DNA of 64,000 nucleotides from Sporosarcina sp. P33 (GCF_002077155.1 NZ_CP015027.1:1776501-1840500), one strand, 5' to 3'. Numbered from the stretch's first letter, positions 1 to 8,980 are shown. The notes: generated from the sequence alone by a model not told the origin. Program-made: numbers and translations.

Positions 1-1
1 G

Positions 2-1720
2 TGTTACACCTATTATGAAATCGGAATGAAGGAATTTGAACATAGTTTCCACTCCGAATTACCCCCTACGAAGATATGGGGCTACGAAGGACAGTTTCCG
101 GGACCTTTGGTCAGTGTCAACAGCGGGGAATGTGCGCACATCAAATGGAAGAATGAGCTGCCCGACAAACACTTCTTGCCAATCGACCGTACGCTGCATG
201 GTTCAAGCGAGCATATGCCTGACGTTCGGACTGTCGTGCATTTACACGGTGCAGAAGTAGAGCCTGAAAGTGATGGTCACCCGGAAGCATGGTTTACAAA
301 TAATTATCATACAGTCGGAGCTTTATTCGATTCGCCGGTCTATAAATATAATAATAATCAGCGGGCCGCCACACTTTGGTATCATGATCATGCGGTCGGT
401 ATTACACGTTTGAATGTCTACGCAGGACTCGTTGGAATGTATATTATTCGAGACGAGGAAGAGCGCAGATTAAACCTTCCGTCCGGCGCGTATGAAGTTC
501 CGCTGATTATCGCAGACCGCGGATTTAATGATGACGGCTCTCTTTTCTATTCTGATACAACAAACGTCAGGCCTGGTCCTGTGCAGCCCGGACTGACTTT
601 CCCGCATCCATCTGTCACGCCTGGCGAGGCGTTTGAAAACATCACAGTAAACGGTAAAGTCTGGCCGTATTTCGAAGTAGAGCCGCGTAAATATCGATTC
701 CGCATATTAAATGCCTCTAATGAACGTTTTTATCGAATCCATTTATCTAACGGCACGAAATTTATTCAAATTGGTTCAGACGGCGGATTAATGGAAAAGC
801 CGGTATTTATGAATGAATTAACGATTGGACCTGCTGAGCGGATGGATGTCGTCGTCGATTTCTCCAAAATGAATCCGGGCGATACGATTGTAATGGAAAA
901 CACGGCAGCCACGCCATTTGATTTTCCGCCGCCGATAGGCAATGTACCTGACCCAGAAACGGACGGACAGATCATGCAGTTCCGCGTGATTGAATCGATA
1001 GGGCCTGATACGAGCAAAGTACCGGCCACACTCAGTAAAATACCAAAACTGCGTGAATGTGATGCTACCGTGACAAGGGATATTACGTTGGACGCGGACA
1101 TCGATGAGTATGGCCGTCTTAAGTTCCTTCTCGGCAATAGAGGATTCATGGAACGAATCGATTTCAAACCTAAACTGAATGATACAGAGATTTGGCGATT
1201 CATCAATACGGCAGGCGCCACACATCCGCTGCATATTCATCTCATACAGTTCCAAATTCTCGACCGCATTCCGTTTGACGCCCAAGGCTTTACGGCGAAT
1301 GGTTTACTTGAATTCACCGGACCGGCTGAACCGCCCGCTGAAAATGAACGCGGCTGGAAAGATGTAGTCCAGTCTCCGCCGGGGTATGTAACTCGCGTTA
1401 TTATGCGCTTTGCCCCGTTCACTGGCCGTTATATGCTCCATTGTCATATTTTAGAGCATGAAGATCATGATATGATGCGTTCATTTGAAGTAGTTGGCCG
1501 GAAGTGTGAATGCAAAACCATTTGCACTTGCACAAGCCGCAAAGCAAAACGGAAATGTGAATGCAGGAAAGGCTGTACTTGCCGCGGCAAGTGTACATGT
1601 AAAAAATCTTGCACATGCCGTAAAAGAAAGCCATCTCCTCCATCCCATGAGGAAAATAATGATAAAAGATGCCCTTCATGTTCTCCTTGTTCAGAGACGT
1701 ACCGATGCGAATGTGAATGA
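2..1720 (+). CDS. cotA: CotA-like multicopper oxidase (spore-coat laccase) with Cys-rich tail, 5' end missing
   Basis: Multicopper oxidases of the CotA type are outer spore-coat laccases that oxidise phenolics and pigments with O2. The copper ligands are visible: HLHG (about residue 72 from the ATG at 26), WYHDHA (about 118), HPLHIHL (about 395) and HCHILEHEDHDMM near the end of the third cupredoxin domain. The frame stays open to base 2 and the upstream residues (YTYYEI) match CotA sequence, so the ATG at 26 is internal and the true start lies outside the window. After the normal CotA end the protein continues for about 70 residues containing 17 cysteines in CxC steps (KCEC, CTC, CECRKGCTC), basic and proline-rich, which CotA of B. 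subtilis lacks. The family call is firm; the role of the tail is unknown. Confidence 0.93.
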   Translation, partial: CYTYYEIGMKEFEHSFHSELPPTKIWGYEGQFPGPLVSVNSGECAHIKWKNELPDKHFLPIDRTLHGSSEHMPDVRTVVHLHGAEVEPESDGHPEAWFTNNYHTVGALFDSPVYKYNNNQRAATLWYHDHAVGITRLNVYAGLVGMYIIRDEEERRLNLPSGAYEVPLIIADRGFNDDGSLFYSDTTNVRPGPVQPGLTFPHPSVTPGEAFENITVNGKVWPYFEVEPRKYRFRILNASNERFYRIHLSNGTKFIQIGSDGGLMEKPVFMNELTIGPAERMDVVVDFSKMNPGDTIVMENTAATPFDFPPPIGNVPDPETDGQIMQFRVIESIGPDTSKVPATLSKIPKLRECDATVTRDITLDADIDEYGRLKFLLGNRGFMERIDFKPKLNDTEIWRFINTAGATHPLHIHLIQFQILDRIPFDAQGFTANGLLEFTGPAEPPAENERGWKDVVQSPPGYVTRVIMRFAPFTGRYMLHCHILEHEDHDMMRSFEVVGRKCECKTICTCTSRKAKRKCECRKGCTCRGKCTCKKSCTCRKRKPSPPSHEENNDKRCPSCSPCSETYRCECE

Positions 1721-1725
1721 ACGAA

Positions 1726-1755
1726 CCCCGCGAGATCTTACTCGCGGGGGTTTTA
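1726..1755 (+). terminator. Rho-independent terminator of the laccase gene
   Basis: A perfect 9-bp stem (CCCCGCGAG / CTCGCGGGG) with a 6-nt loop is followed by GTTTT. It starts five bases after the laccase stop and also lies just beyond the 3' end of the convergent helicase gene. Confidence 0.9.
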
Positions 1756-4650
1756 TGCTTCTATCAAATAGTCATAGAGTTTAGTTTCTACCGGATGTTC
1801 CATTATCATATTCATATGGACGACAGGCAGACGTTTGCCTTTATCATCCGACATGCAGTCTTCTGCCACGCTTTGTTGATCTGGTATTCCTTTGCCTAAA
1901 TAATAAAAGTCTGTACCTTCGTCATCATCCTTCTTCACAAACAAGTGAATGTCAATGTTTTTTTCTTTTGACTGGATAATCGTTTGAACTTCATTTGATC
2001 GCAGTGTGCGGTTACTGCGTGTATACCATTTAAATACCTCTGGACTTATGAATTCATCTCCGTAATCCACACTCGCTTCTACTTCGCCGTGCTTATGATA
2101 CGTAACGAATACCGGGCAAGTCCCATGCTTCGTTTTATAACCGTACATAGTCGAACTTTCATCCGCTTTCCAATTCAACAGCTTACATACATCTTTACGT
2201 GAATACTTGGCATGCAGCGTCAATTTACTGGACCAGTCGTAAGCTTTAGATTTCTCCTTCGCACTGCGCAGCACGTCAGTCAACAGAAAAAGTGCATACG
2301 AATTGCTGTTCACACTCTTCTGAATCTTTTCATTGAATGTGAAGACTTGTTGTTGATCCATCGTGATAATCGCTTGGCCTCCATATTTCTTCTGCGCATT
2401 TTGAGTGAAAAACGATAAATCGTAAACCCGCATAACAGACTCAATGGTATCCGGATCCACTTGGCACCCTGCCGTTTCCAGCTCGCTGACAAACTCATCC
2501 AGATGAACGCTTCCTTTAGCAATCAGAAGCTCTGCCAATACGACTTCATGTATCCGCTTGCCATTAACCAGTTCCATTGAAAACATCGTCAGCACTTGAT
2601 TCTCGTAGGGGGAGATCAGTGGAATGTCTTCTTCCTTCATCCGCTGAAGGAAGTTAAAATAACTGTTGTGCTTATCTATAATGACAACCGGATCAATCGA
2701 GTTCTGCTCGATGAAATCGTAGAGGTACGGAACTCTTCCCACCTTGTTCTTCAAATTCTGATAAGCATCTCTCAAAATTTTTAAGGATGTCAGATTACTG
2801 CTGTTAATAGCTGAAAAAATACGTTTTTGTGCGACTTCCTCAAAATTGATCGTTGAGACTCCTTTAATATAACTGGTATCTTTCATGCTGCGGCGCACAT
2901 TATCTTTATTCATTGACCGGTCGCCGGACAATGCGATGGGAATCAAGTAGTTATTTGTATAGTTGCCGATGAAGTCTATGACAGTCACGAAAGGTTTATC
3001 TTGATCCTTACGCAGCCCCCGCCCTAACTGTTGGATGAAAATGATGCTGGATTGTGTTTGTCTCAGCATTACGACCTGGTTAATGCTTGGTATATCAATT
3101 CCTTCATTAAAAATATCTACGGTTAGAATGTAATCGAGTTCGCCGTCTTCCAGCTGGCTGACCCTTCGCATCCGTTCAACGTAGGAATCATCGCCCGTCA
3201 AAGCAGCTGTTCTGTAACCGCGTATATTCATCTCTTTTGATAATTCATGCGCTTCTTCTTTGCGGCTGCAAAACATCAAGCCTCTCACTTTTTCGCCAGC
3301 GTGACTATAGTAGGTAAGCTTGTCGATAATATGGTCAACACGTTCATTGGTTACTAATTTTGAGAGAAGCGTATGGTCTCCAACCAGCTCGCCATCCCAT
3401 TCAAAGTCAGACACTCCAAAGTAATGGAATGGACATAACATGTCTTCTTCAAGCGCTTCCTGAAGCCTGATTTCATACGCGATATTGTAGTCGAAAAGCT
3501 CATATATATTAAAGTCATCTGTCCGCTCAGGCGTGGCAGTCATTCCCATAAGGAATTTCGGCGTGAAAAAATCAATAACACGCAAATAGCTGGCAGCACC
3601 TGCTTTATGTACTTCATCTATTAAAATATAGTCAAAATCTGACGGTTCAAAGTCCTTTAGATTTTCGGGTTTAGATAACGTTTGAATACTGGCAAAGACA
3701 TATTTTTTATCCGTCTGGCGATTGGCGCCTACATACAGACCGAAGTCTTCGTCAATCCCGCCTAGGACACGCTTGAAATCCTGCATGGCTTTCTTCAGAA
3801 TTTGTTCGCGGTGGACAATGAACAGCATGCGTTTGGGTGCGAATTTCCGCACATCGAAAGCAGAAAGATATGTCTTCCCTGTACCTGTTGCTGATATGAC
3901 CAATCCTTTGTTCTCGCCGTTGTCTCGAACCGCTTGAATGTTAGCAAGCGCGGCTCGCTGCATCTTATTTGGCGTAATTTCAAGAGCCTCTTCAATCGCA
4001 TTCGTTTGATAAGCAGACGGATGCTCCCGGACTTGTACAGCTCTTTCGCGCTCCGCATTCTGCCGATAAAGAACTTCATAATGGGAAATCCATTCATGGG
4101 TCAGCATATTCGCATCTGTCCATACTTCTTCAAATTGATCTTTGAAGTGATGGATGATTTCACCATCGCGATGGGATGTCAGCTTTACATTCCATTCATA
4201 GTTCACTTGCAGCGCATGGGCTGTCAAATTGGAACTCCCCACAATTAATGAGTACTGGTCCCCCTGCCGGAAAATATAACCTTTTGAATGAAAACCCTCT
4301 TTTTCCGTAAGCCGGACCTGCACATTGGGAATATTCAAAAGCTCGCGGAATACTTTCGGCTGATTAAAATACAAATAAGTAGATGTAATGATTCTGCCTG
4401 TTACGCCGCGTTTATGCAGATCGTAAAATAAAGACTTTAGCGCAGCCAGTCCACTTTCCGTGATAAATGCCACAGAGAATAGAAATTCCTCGCAATGACG
4501 AAGCTCGTCCTGTATGGAAGACAGCACCGTTTTATTTTCTCGGGAACTGTTCACCAGCAGTTCCGGTTTATAACTTCCACTCTGTTTAGTTTCCTTATTC
4601 ACAAAACCTTTTTGCAAAGAAGCTTCCAGTTGACGAATAAAGTTTCCCAA
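1753..4650 (-). CDS. PLD-domain / DEAH-box helicase with DUF3427
   Basis: This 965-residue protein joins a phospholipase-D-like nuclease domain to a superfamily 2 helicase and a C-terminal DUF3427 region. The PLD half shows HSKGYIF at about 121 and GSSNLT at about 136 (the H-x-K...N signature, one copy). The helicase motor shows Walker A SATGTGKT (about 253), DEVH (about 343), GMTATPERTDD (motif III) and QQLGRGLRK (motif VI). Proteins with this architecture are stand-alone genes of uncertain role, thought to act on DNA in repair or mobile-element defence. The gene lies 28 bp downstream of a Nudix hydrolase on the same strand, probably as a two-gene operon. The domain call is firm; the biological role is inference. 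Confidence 0.88.
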   Translation of the reverse strand: MGNFIRQLEASLQKGFVNKETKQSGSYKPELLVNSSRENKTVLSSIQDELRHCEEFLFSVAFITESGLAALKSLFYDLHKRGVTGRIITSTYLYFNQPKVFRELLNIPNVQVRLTEKEGFHSKGYIFRQGDQYSLIVGSSNLTAHALQVNYEWNVKLTSHRDGEIIHHFKDQFEEVWTDANMLTHEWISHYEVLYRQNAERERAVQVREHPSAYQTNAIEEALEITPNKMQRAALANIQAVRDNGENKGLVISATGTGKTYLSAFDVRKFAPKRMLFIVHREQILKKAMQDFKRVLGGIDEDFGLYVGANRQTDKKYVFASIQTLSKPENLKDFEPSDFDYILIDEVHKAGAASYLRVIDFFTPKFLMGMTATPERTDDFNIYELFDYNIAYEIRLQEALEEDMLCPFHYFGVSDFEWDGELVGDHTLLSKLVTNERVDHIIDKLTYYSHAGEKVRGLMFCSRKEEAHELSKEMNIRGYRTAALTGDDSYVERMRRVSQLEDGELDYILTVDIFNEGIDIPSINQVVMLRQTQSSIIFIQQLGRGLRKDQDKPFVTVIDFIGNYTNNYLIPIALSGDRSMNKDNVRRSMKDTSYIKGVSTINFEEVAQKRIFSAINSSNLTSLKILRDAYQNLKNKVGRVPYLYDFIEQNSIDPVVIIDKHNSYFNFLQRMKEEDIPLISPYENQVLTMFSMELVNGKRIHEVVLAELLIAKGSVHLDEFVSELETAGCQVDPDTIESVMRVYDLSFFTQNAQKKYGGQAIITMDQQQVFTFNEKIQKSVNSNSYALFLLTDVLRSAKEKSKAYDWSSKLTLHAKYSRKDVCKLLNWKADESSTMYGYKTKHGTCPVFVTYHKHGEVEASVDYGDEFISPEVFKWYTRSNRTLRSNEVQTIIQSKEKNIDIHLFVKKDDDEGTDFYYLGKGIPDQQSVAEDCMSDDKGKRLPVVHMNMIMEHPVETKLYDYLIEA

Positions 4651-4678
4651 TAAACAGCCACCCCTTTTTCTAATGCCA

Positions 4679-5068
4679 TCAGTTTGTCAGCTTTTCAATT
4701 GCCGGGATATCAGCAGGTGCCCAGTCCAGTGCAGCCAACTGATCTCTTGCAACCCAGCGCAATTCTGCATGTTCTGCCGCTGCTGGCGTACCTTCGACAA
4801 TGGCCGCCATAAATGTCTCTAAACGGACTATTACCTTCTCATACTCATATGTCGTATCTTCCACAGCTTCCCCCACTTGAATTCTGCAGCCAAGCTCTTC
4901 CTGTATCTCCCGCTGAAGTGCTTCCTGACGCGTTTCACCTTCTTCTATTTTTCCGCCCGGGAACTCCCAGTAGTTCGGCAAAGTCATTACAGGACTGCGA
5001 AGTGCAGCCAGAACTTCACCTTGCTTATTTTCAATTACCGCTCCTACAACATGTACAATTTTCTTCAC
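4679..5068 (-). CDS. MutT-type Nudix (d)NTP pyrophosphohydrolase
   Basis: This 129-residue protein has the size and fold of MutT/NudG enzymes that hydrolyse oxidised or modified (d)NTPs to monophosphates. The complete Nudix box is visible at about residues 36-60 (GGKIEEGE followed by REIQEELG), so the Mg-binding glutamates are intact. The start is a GTG (KKIVHVVGAVIEN) with GGAG nine bases upstream. It is the first gene of the pair with the PLD-helicase, which suggests nucleotide-pool or DNA-processing functions that work together. Substrate specificity cannot be read from the sequence. Confidence 0.88.
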   Translation of the reverse strand: MKKIVHVVGAVIENKQGEVLAALRSPVMTLPNYWEFPGGKIEEGETRQEALQREIQEELGCRIQVGEAVEDTTYEYEKVIVRLETFMAAIVEGTPAAAEHAELRWVARDQLAALDWAPADIPAIEKLTN

Positions 5069-5247
5069 TTACTTCATCTCCACTCTGTTACCTGTCCATT
5101 TTGGATCCATTATACCACCAATTACAATGGTACGAATGACGCTTCTTGCTATTTTGTGCCGCCGACGGTAAATGTTTCAGCAGCCTGTAAATCAGGAATA
5201 GTTACCTAATGAACGCAATACACTCTACTAATAAATGAGGTGAAAAC

Positions 5248-6036
5248 ATGAAGTCAGACAAAACTTCTGTATTTTTACGTGCAGCCATCTTCATCACCTA
5301 CGCAATTATGATCACCGCCAATGCATTAGCCAATATTCTGCCGCTTAACGGCCAAACAACGGGTGAACTGTCGGATAAGTACGGAAATTTATTTGCGCCT
5401 GCGGGATTTACGTTTTCTATTTGGAGCCTGATTTATCTCTTATTGCTAGGCCACGTGATCTATCAGCTGGGGCTGTTCCAAAAGAGAAAGAATCCCGAAC
5501 TTCTGCGCCAAGTGGGGATTTTCTTCATTATTTCTTCAGCATTAAATGCTTCCTGGATTTTCCTGTGGCATTATGAATACCTTTTATTCTCCGTTATCGT
5601 TATGTTACTACTGCTGCTGACATTGATCAAAATCACTGCCATTACGAGTTATGCTTCCCTCACTAGCAGAGAAGTGTTTTTCATTAAACTTCCTTTCAGT
5701 ATCTACTTTGGATGGATTACGATTGCAACTATCGCAAATATCACGGCATTTCTCGTCTCGATTGACTGGTCGGGCTTTGGTATATCTGACGTCACGTGGA
5801 CTATCATTATTGTATTCTTAGGAGCCGCTATCGGAATCATCACTGCTGTCCGCAGACAGGATATCGCCTACGCTCTAGTGCTTGTTTGGGCATATTACGG
5901 AATTTATTCGAAACACACTTCGGCAAATGGATTTAATGGGGAATATCCTGCTATTATCACATCCGTCATCATTTGCTTGCTTCTCATTGCAGTCTCTATT
6001 GGATTTATAGCCGTGAAAAAACTGCGTCAACGATAA
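5248..6036 (+). CDS. TspO/MBR-like tryptophan-rich membrane protein
   Basis: This 262-residue integral membrane protein has about seven to eight hydrophobic helices. It contains Trp-rich segments that resemble the TspO/MBR family: FAPAGFTFSIWSLIYLLL near the N-terminus, NASWIFLWHYE in the middle, YFGWITIATIANITAFL and WAYYGIYSKH later. It is longer than classical five-helix TspO (about 160 residues) and belongs to the larger type usually annotated as tryptophan-rich sensory protein. TspO proteins bind porphyrins and sterols in other organisms; no ligand can be assigned here. The start has AGGTG seven bases upstream. It diverges from the Nudix gene. Confidence 0.7.
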   Translation: MKSDKTSVFLRAAIFITYAIMITANALANILPLNGQTTGELSDKYGNLFAPAGFTFSIWSLIYLLLLGHVIYQLGLFQKRKNPELLRQVGIFFIISSALNASWIFLWHYEYLLFSVIVMLLLLLTLIKITAITSYASLTSREVFFIKLPFSIYFGWITIATIANITAFLVSIDWSGFGISDVTWTIIIVFLGAAIGIITAVRRQDIAYALVLVWAYYGIYSKHTSANGFNGEYPAIITSVIICLLLIAVSIGFIAVKKLRQR

Positions 6037-6037
6037 A

Positions 6038-6077
6038 AAGCGCAAAGAATCCGGCAGCCGCCGGTTCCTTTGCGTCA
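6038..6077 (-). terminator. Hairpin with T-run on the minus strand
   Basis: The arms (CGCAAAG...CCGGC and GCCGG...CTTTGCG) form a long stem; read on the minus strand it is followed by CTTTTTATCG. It probably ends transcription from the squalene-synthase-like gene and sits directly against the 3' end of the convergent TspO-like gene. Confidence 0.7.
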
Positions 6078-6276
6078 AATGGTCGATCTATCAGGCTGTG
6101 TTATCATACAGTACCCAATACATACATCTTACTACAAAAACTTATCGTGATGAATTGAATAGCCTTTTTAAACGAGGAATATGTACATAATTTGATATGC
6201 GCATCCTGAAGTTCATGGATCACCATCGGACGATATGCATCTTCTTTGAAATGGGAGCGTCATATCAAAAGCGAAG

Positions 6277-7146
6277 TCATAACTGATAGCCCCTTTCGGA
6301 AACTAACTTCGCAATTTCAACTGTTGACACATAATTCTTGTGGTTAATACAATCATACCCTCTTTTTCTCACGCTGTTCAAGATTCCCTGACAAACATGC
6401 ACTGATAAAAGAACAGCAAAACGGCTGTCTTCATCAATTTCTCCTATACGCTGAGCAACGTTGTCGTACAGAAACTCCGCATGCTGCGCCAAATGCTCCC
6501 ACATCTCCACAAAGCTTTTCGTAATCTGCCCTTCCGATAGGGAAAGCTCGCTGTATCCGTACCTTTCCATCTCTTCTTTCGGTAAATAAATGCGGCCCTT
6601 TTCGCGGTAGTCTTTTCCAACATTACGAAGAATATGCGTCAATTGCATCGCGATTCCAAGATCTTCTGCCGCATCGTTCAAATCGGACGTTGCGCTGCCC
6701 GCAATAATCGGCAGCATCATCTTCCCGACAGAACCCGCTGCGTATTTACTGTAAACTTCCAAAGACCGGAGATTGGACGGTGTTTTAAAATAGATACTCA
6801 TACGCTGTCCTGTCAGCTGTTCATAAAATGGCTGTATATCCATAGTAAAGCGATTGAATACTTCACGCAAAGCCCGCCATAGCGGACGATCAGCCTCTTG
6901 GCCTGCTGCAAAACGGTCCAATTCATTTGCCAGCTGATCCAGGGCCGCAAATTGTAAACTGCTTGTTCTATTTTTAAGCACACAATCTTCTGCAATGCGG
7001 CAAAACGCGTAAATGGCATAGACCGCCTGCGCTTTGTCTTTCGGCAGATTGGACAGTGCGTAATATATATTTTTCGAATGATTTTTAATGATGTCTTCGC
7101 AATAGGTATAATCGGAAGCGATCGTCGATTGTTGATTTTTTTGCAT
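6277..7146 (-). CDS. Squalene/phytoene synthase family protein with degenerate Asp motifs
   Basis: The 289-residue protein aligns over its whole length with CrtM/squalene synthases, which condense two prenyl diphosphates head-to-head at the start of carotenoid or hopanoid synthesis. The start is ATG at 7146, chosen because AAAGGAG sits seven bases upstream; a longer open frame to 7344 lacks a comparable site. The family carries two DxxxD metal-binding motifs. Here the first (CRKIDDSID in CrtM) reads CRIAEDCVL and the second (ILRDVGED) reads ILRNVGKD, so several metal-binding aspartates are changed. No other carotenoid gene is adjacent. It may be a catalytically altered or inactive paralogue. 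The family call is firm and activity is doubtful. Confidence 0.85.
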   Translation of the reverse strand: MQKNQQSTIASDYTYCEDIIKNHSKNIYYALSNLPKDKAQAVYAIYAFCRIAEDCVLKNRTSSLQFAALDQLANELDRFAAGQEADRPLWRALREVFNRFTMDIQPFYEQLTGQRMSIYFKTPSNLRSLEVYSKYAAGSVGKMMLPIIAGSATSDLNDAAEDLGIAMQLTHILRNVGKDYREKGRIYLPKEEMERYGYSELSLSEGQITKSFVEMWEHLAQHAEFLYDNVAQRIGEIDEDSRFAVLLSVHVCQGILNSVRKRGYDCINHKNYVSTVEIAKLVSERGYQL

Positions 7147-7231
7147 ACAGATTCTCCTTTCACGTTGCCAAAAATTAAATACTTTGTCATTATGCAATAA
7201 TTCTTCTTTCGCGATGCGTGTGGAAAGGAGA

Positions 7232-7474
7232 ATGATCAGTACTTCTGTAAAAACATGCTTCGCTCCCGACGAAATACACACTTTCATAATCCGCCGCGAT
7301 CCTCTGCAGCCGCAAGTGAGTTCTTGGCTAAAAGCGGTCTGCACCGCACATAACGTCTTCAGCTATGATGAATTTGCCGTCGTGCTGTACATCTATTATT
7401 GCTGTTATATTTTCATTGACAATTTCTTGATCGATATACTAATGAAGTACATTCCCCTCAAACGAAGAAAGTAA
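7232..7474 (+). CDS. Small hypothetical protein, possibly membrane associated
   Basis: The 80-residue frame has an N-terminal polar part (FAPDEIHTFIIRRDPLQP) and a hydrophobic stretch rich in Tyr, Ile and Cys (VVLYIYYCCYIFIDNFL) before a basic end (KYIPLKRRK). AAGGAG lies only one base before the ATG at 7232, which is too close for efficient initiation. A TTG at 7184 is the alternative start. The only independent support is a strong plus-strand terminator 80 bases downstream with no other plus-strand gene before it. I do not recognise the family and it may be spurious. Confidence 0.3.
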   Translation: MISTSVKTCFAPDEIHTFIIRRDPLQPQVSSWLKAVCTAHNVFSYDEFAVVLYIYYCCYIFIDNFLIDILMKYIPLKRRK

Positions 7475-7551
7475 ACATTCCAGCGACGTGCTGTCGTATC
7501 TAATTGTACATATCGCATGATACTGACGATGGCGTATCGAAAACCATGCAG

Positions 7552-7588
7552 AAAACCCTCTGATTTTGCAGGAAGTCAGAGGGTTTTT
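7552..7588 (+). terminator. Rho-independent terminator
   Basis: AAAACCCTCTGA pairs with TCAGAGGGTTTT around a 12-nt loop and ends in a T-run. It would end plus-strand transcription through the small ORF at 7232-7474. The rest of 7475-7775 holds no gene I can support; TTGACT at about 7707 and TATATT at about 7730 are too far apart to be a confident promoter. Confidence 0.85.
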
Positions 7589-7775
7589 CATATTATTGAG
7601 GGTCCAATTTTCTTCTTATCTGAATATAAAGGGCATATTGGGTTAGTTTCTAATCACTGCGATGAATGGGAGATAATCTGACCCCTAAACTTTATCGTAT
7701 ATTGACTCTTTTTAAAGTATCAGATTCGCTATATTCTAAACATATAAATCCCACAATGTTAGGAAGGTTTAGACA

Positions 7776-8312
7776 ATGCAAAATACACATCAATATACGG
7801 CTCAACGGACAAAGACGTTCGACTTAATACTGACTTCCATGCTTGCATCACTCGTGTTCGTTGCGACGATCTTACTTAATATTAAGCTTCCGCTGGGAAA
7901 TGGCGGACTGATCCACCTCGGCACTTCCATGTTATTTATCGTATCTATTTTATTCGGTCCTAAGAAAGGTATGATTGCAGGGGCTGTTGGCATGGGCTTG
8001 TTCGATTTAGTCAGCGGCTGGGCGTTATGGGCACCGATTACCATCATAACCCGCGGATTGCAAGGCTACATCGTCGGAAAAATTGCCTGGTCGAATGGCC
8101 ACAAAGGAACAAGCTTTACGTTCAACCTGCTGGCAATGCTAGTTTCTATTCCATTGACCATTGCAGGCTACTATATTGGAGAAAGTATTCTTTACCACAG
8201 CTTAATTATTCCCCTCGCTTCCATTCCGGGAGACTTGGTCCAATGTGCAGTGGGAATCGCAATTGCCATTCCGGTTTGCGCAATGCTGAAGAAAGTTTCT
8301 ATGTTTAAATAA
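7776..8312 (+). CDS. ECF transporter S component (vitamin-type substrate binder)
   Basis: This is a 178-residue protein with about six transmembrane helices and the size of ECF S components, which capture vitamins or related small molecules in the membrane and dock onto a shared EcfAA'T energising module. The motif GPKKGMIAGAVGMGLFDL followed by TIITRGLQGYIVGKI is typical of the family's central loop and substrate site. AGGAAGG precedes the ATG by about nine bases. The gene stands alone, as group II S components do, and the EcfAA'T module is not in the window. I see no riboswitch upstream, so the substrate is not assignable. Confidence 0.85.
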   Translation: MQNTHQYTAQRTKTFDLILTSMLASLVFVATILLNIKLPLGNGGLIHLGTSMLFIVSILFGPKKGMIAGAVGMGLFDLVSGWALWAPITIITRGLQGYIVGKIAWSNGHKGTSFTFNLLAMLVSIPLTIAGYYIGESILYHSLIIPLASIPGDLVQCAVGIAIAIPVCAMLKKVSMFK

Positions 8313-8321
8313 ACTGCTACC

Positions 8322-8360
8322 CCCTCTGCGCAAATTTGGCAGAGGGATTGTTTTATTTTT
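8322..8360 (+). terminator. Rho-independent terminator of the ECF S gene
   Basis: CCCTCTGC pairs with GCAGAGGG across a 9-nt loop and is followed by ATTGTTTTATTTTT. It begins ten bases after the ECF S stop. Confidence 0.9.
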
Positions 8361-8846
8361 ATTCACGCACGGTTGCCGTCATGAGCAGCGCGTTTGCAAG
8401 GGAAGCCACAGGCGTTGCAAATGACATACCCGCCCCTCTACTGCAACTGCGATCAAAAACGCATGCTTATTTACGTCAATACTGAGCGCAGCCGTCATCG
8501 CAATGGGCACAAATAACACCGCGGTTGCATGTATTACTGATGAACTGGCAAAAGCGGATGAGATGCCTTGCCTTTCGCGGCCCGCATCCCTTTCGGCACG
8601 ATTTGATTTCGTATGAAACAAAGGTAGATGACCCCACCATTACGCCAATGATTCCTATCCGTGATATCTGAAATAAGCTGAGCTTCTCAAAATCATGATC
8701 CACGAGCAGCTGAGAGACAATTAAGTTAGCCGGTGACGCAATAATGCCAGCAATGCCAAAATGGCGACCAAATCCGCACGTAATTTATTGATCATAAATA
8801 ATAGGACTGTGATTCCAAGAATCCCGAACGTTACAAGTAACTCCAA
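8359..8846 (-). pseudogene. Decayed SLC13-family (anion/Na+ symporter) permease
   Basis: Pieces of one SLC13 permease can be read on the minus strand in different frames. The first is a TTG-initiated N-terminus (LELLVTFGILGITVLLF, then RADLVAILALL) at about 8846-8750. The family's NLIVS motif follows directly (GIIASPANLIVSQLL, then FEKLSLFQISRIGIIG). A C-terminal part reads AVLFVPIAMTAALSID and, after a frameshift near 8435, AGMSFATPVASLANALLM to a stop at 8359. At least two internal deletions and two frameshifts are needed to join them, since intact proteins are 400-600 residues. The gene is clearly dead; the original substrate cannot be told. Confidence 0.75.
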
Positions 8847-8933
8847 CTTCCTCAAATCCCCTTCTGCGCTGTTTCTTATAGTATATACCAACAAACGGCA
8901 TACTTATGAAAACAAATTATGCAACACAAAAAA

Positions 8934-8975
8934 GAACCCGTCCGGAAGATCGTGCTGATCTTCCGGACAGGTTCT
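8934..8975 (-). terminator. Terminator at the end of the hydroxyproline operon
   Basis: A perfect 11-bp stem TCCGGAAGATC / GATCTTCCGGA with loop GTGCT, extended by GAACC / GGTTC, is followed on the minus strand by TTCTTTTTTG. It lies just downstream of the aldehyde dehydrogenase gene. Confidence 0.9.
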
Positions 8976-8980
8976 GCATG

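Noticed and set aside
818..1285. 155-codon minus-strand frame inside the laccase gene
   Set aside because: It is antisense to the copper-oxidase coding sequence and has non-coding-like composition.
7600..7775. Vitamin riboswitch ahead of the ECF S gene
   Set aside because: None of the TPP, FMN, cobalamin, folate or preQ1 consensus segments can be found there.
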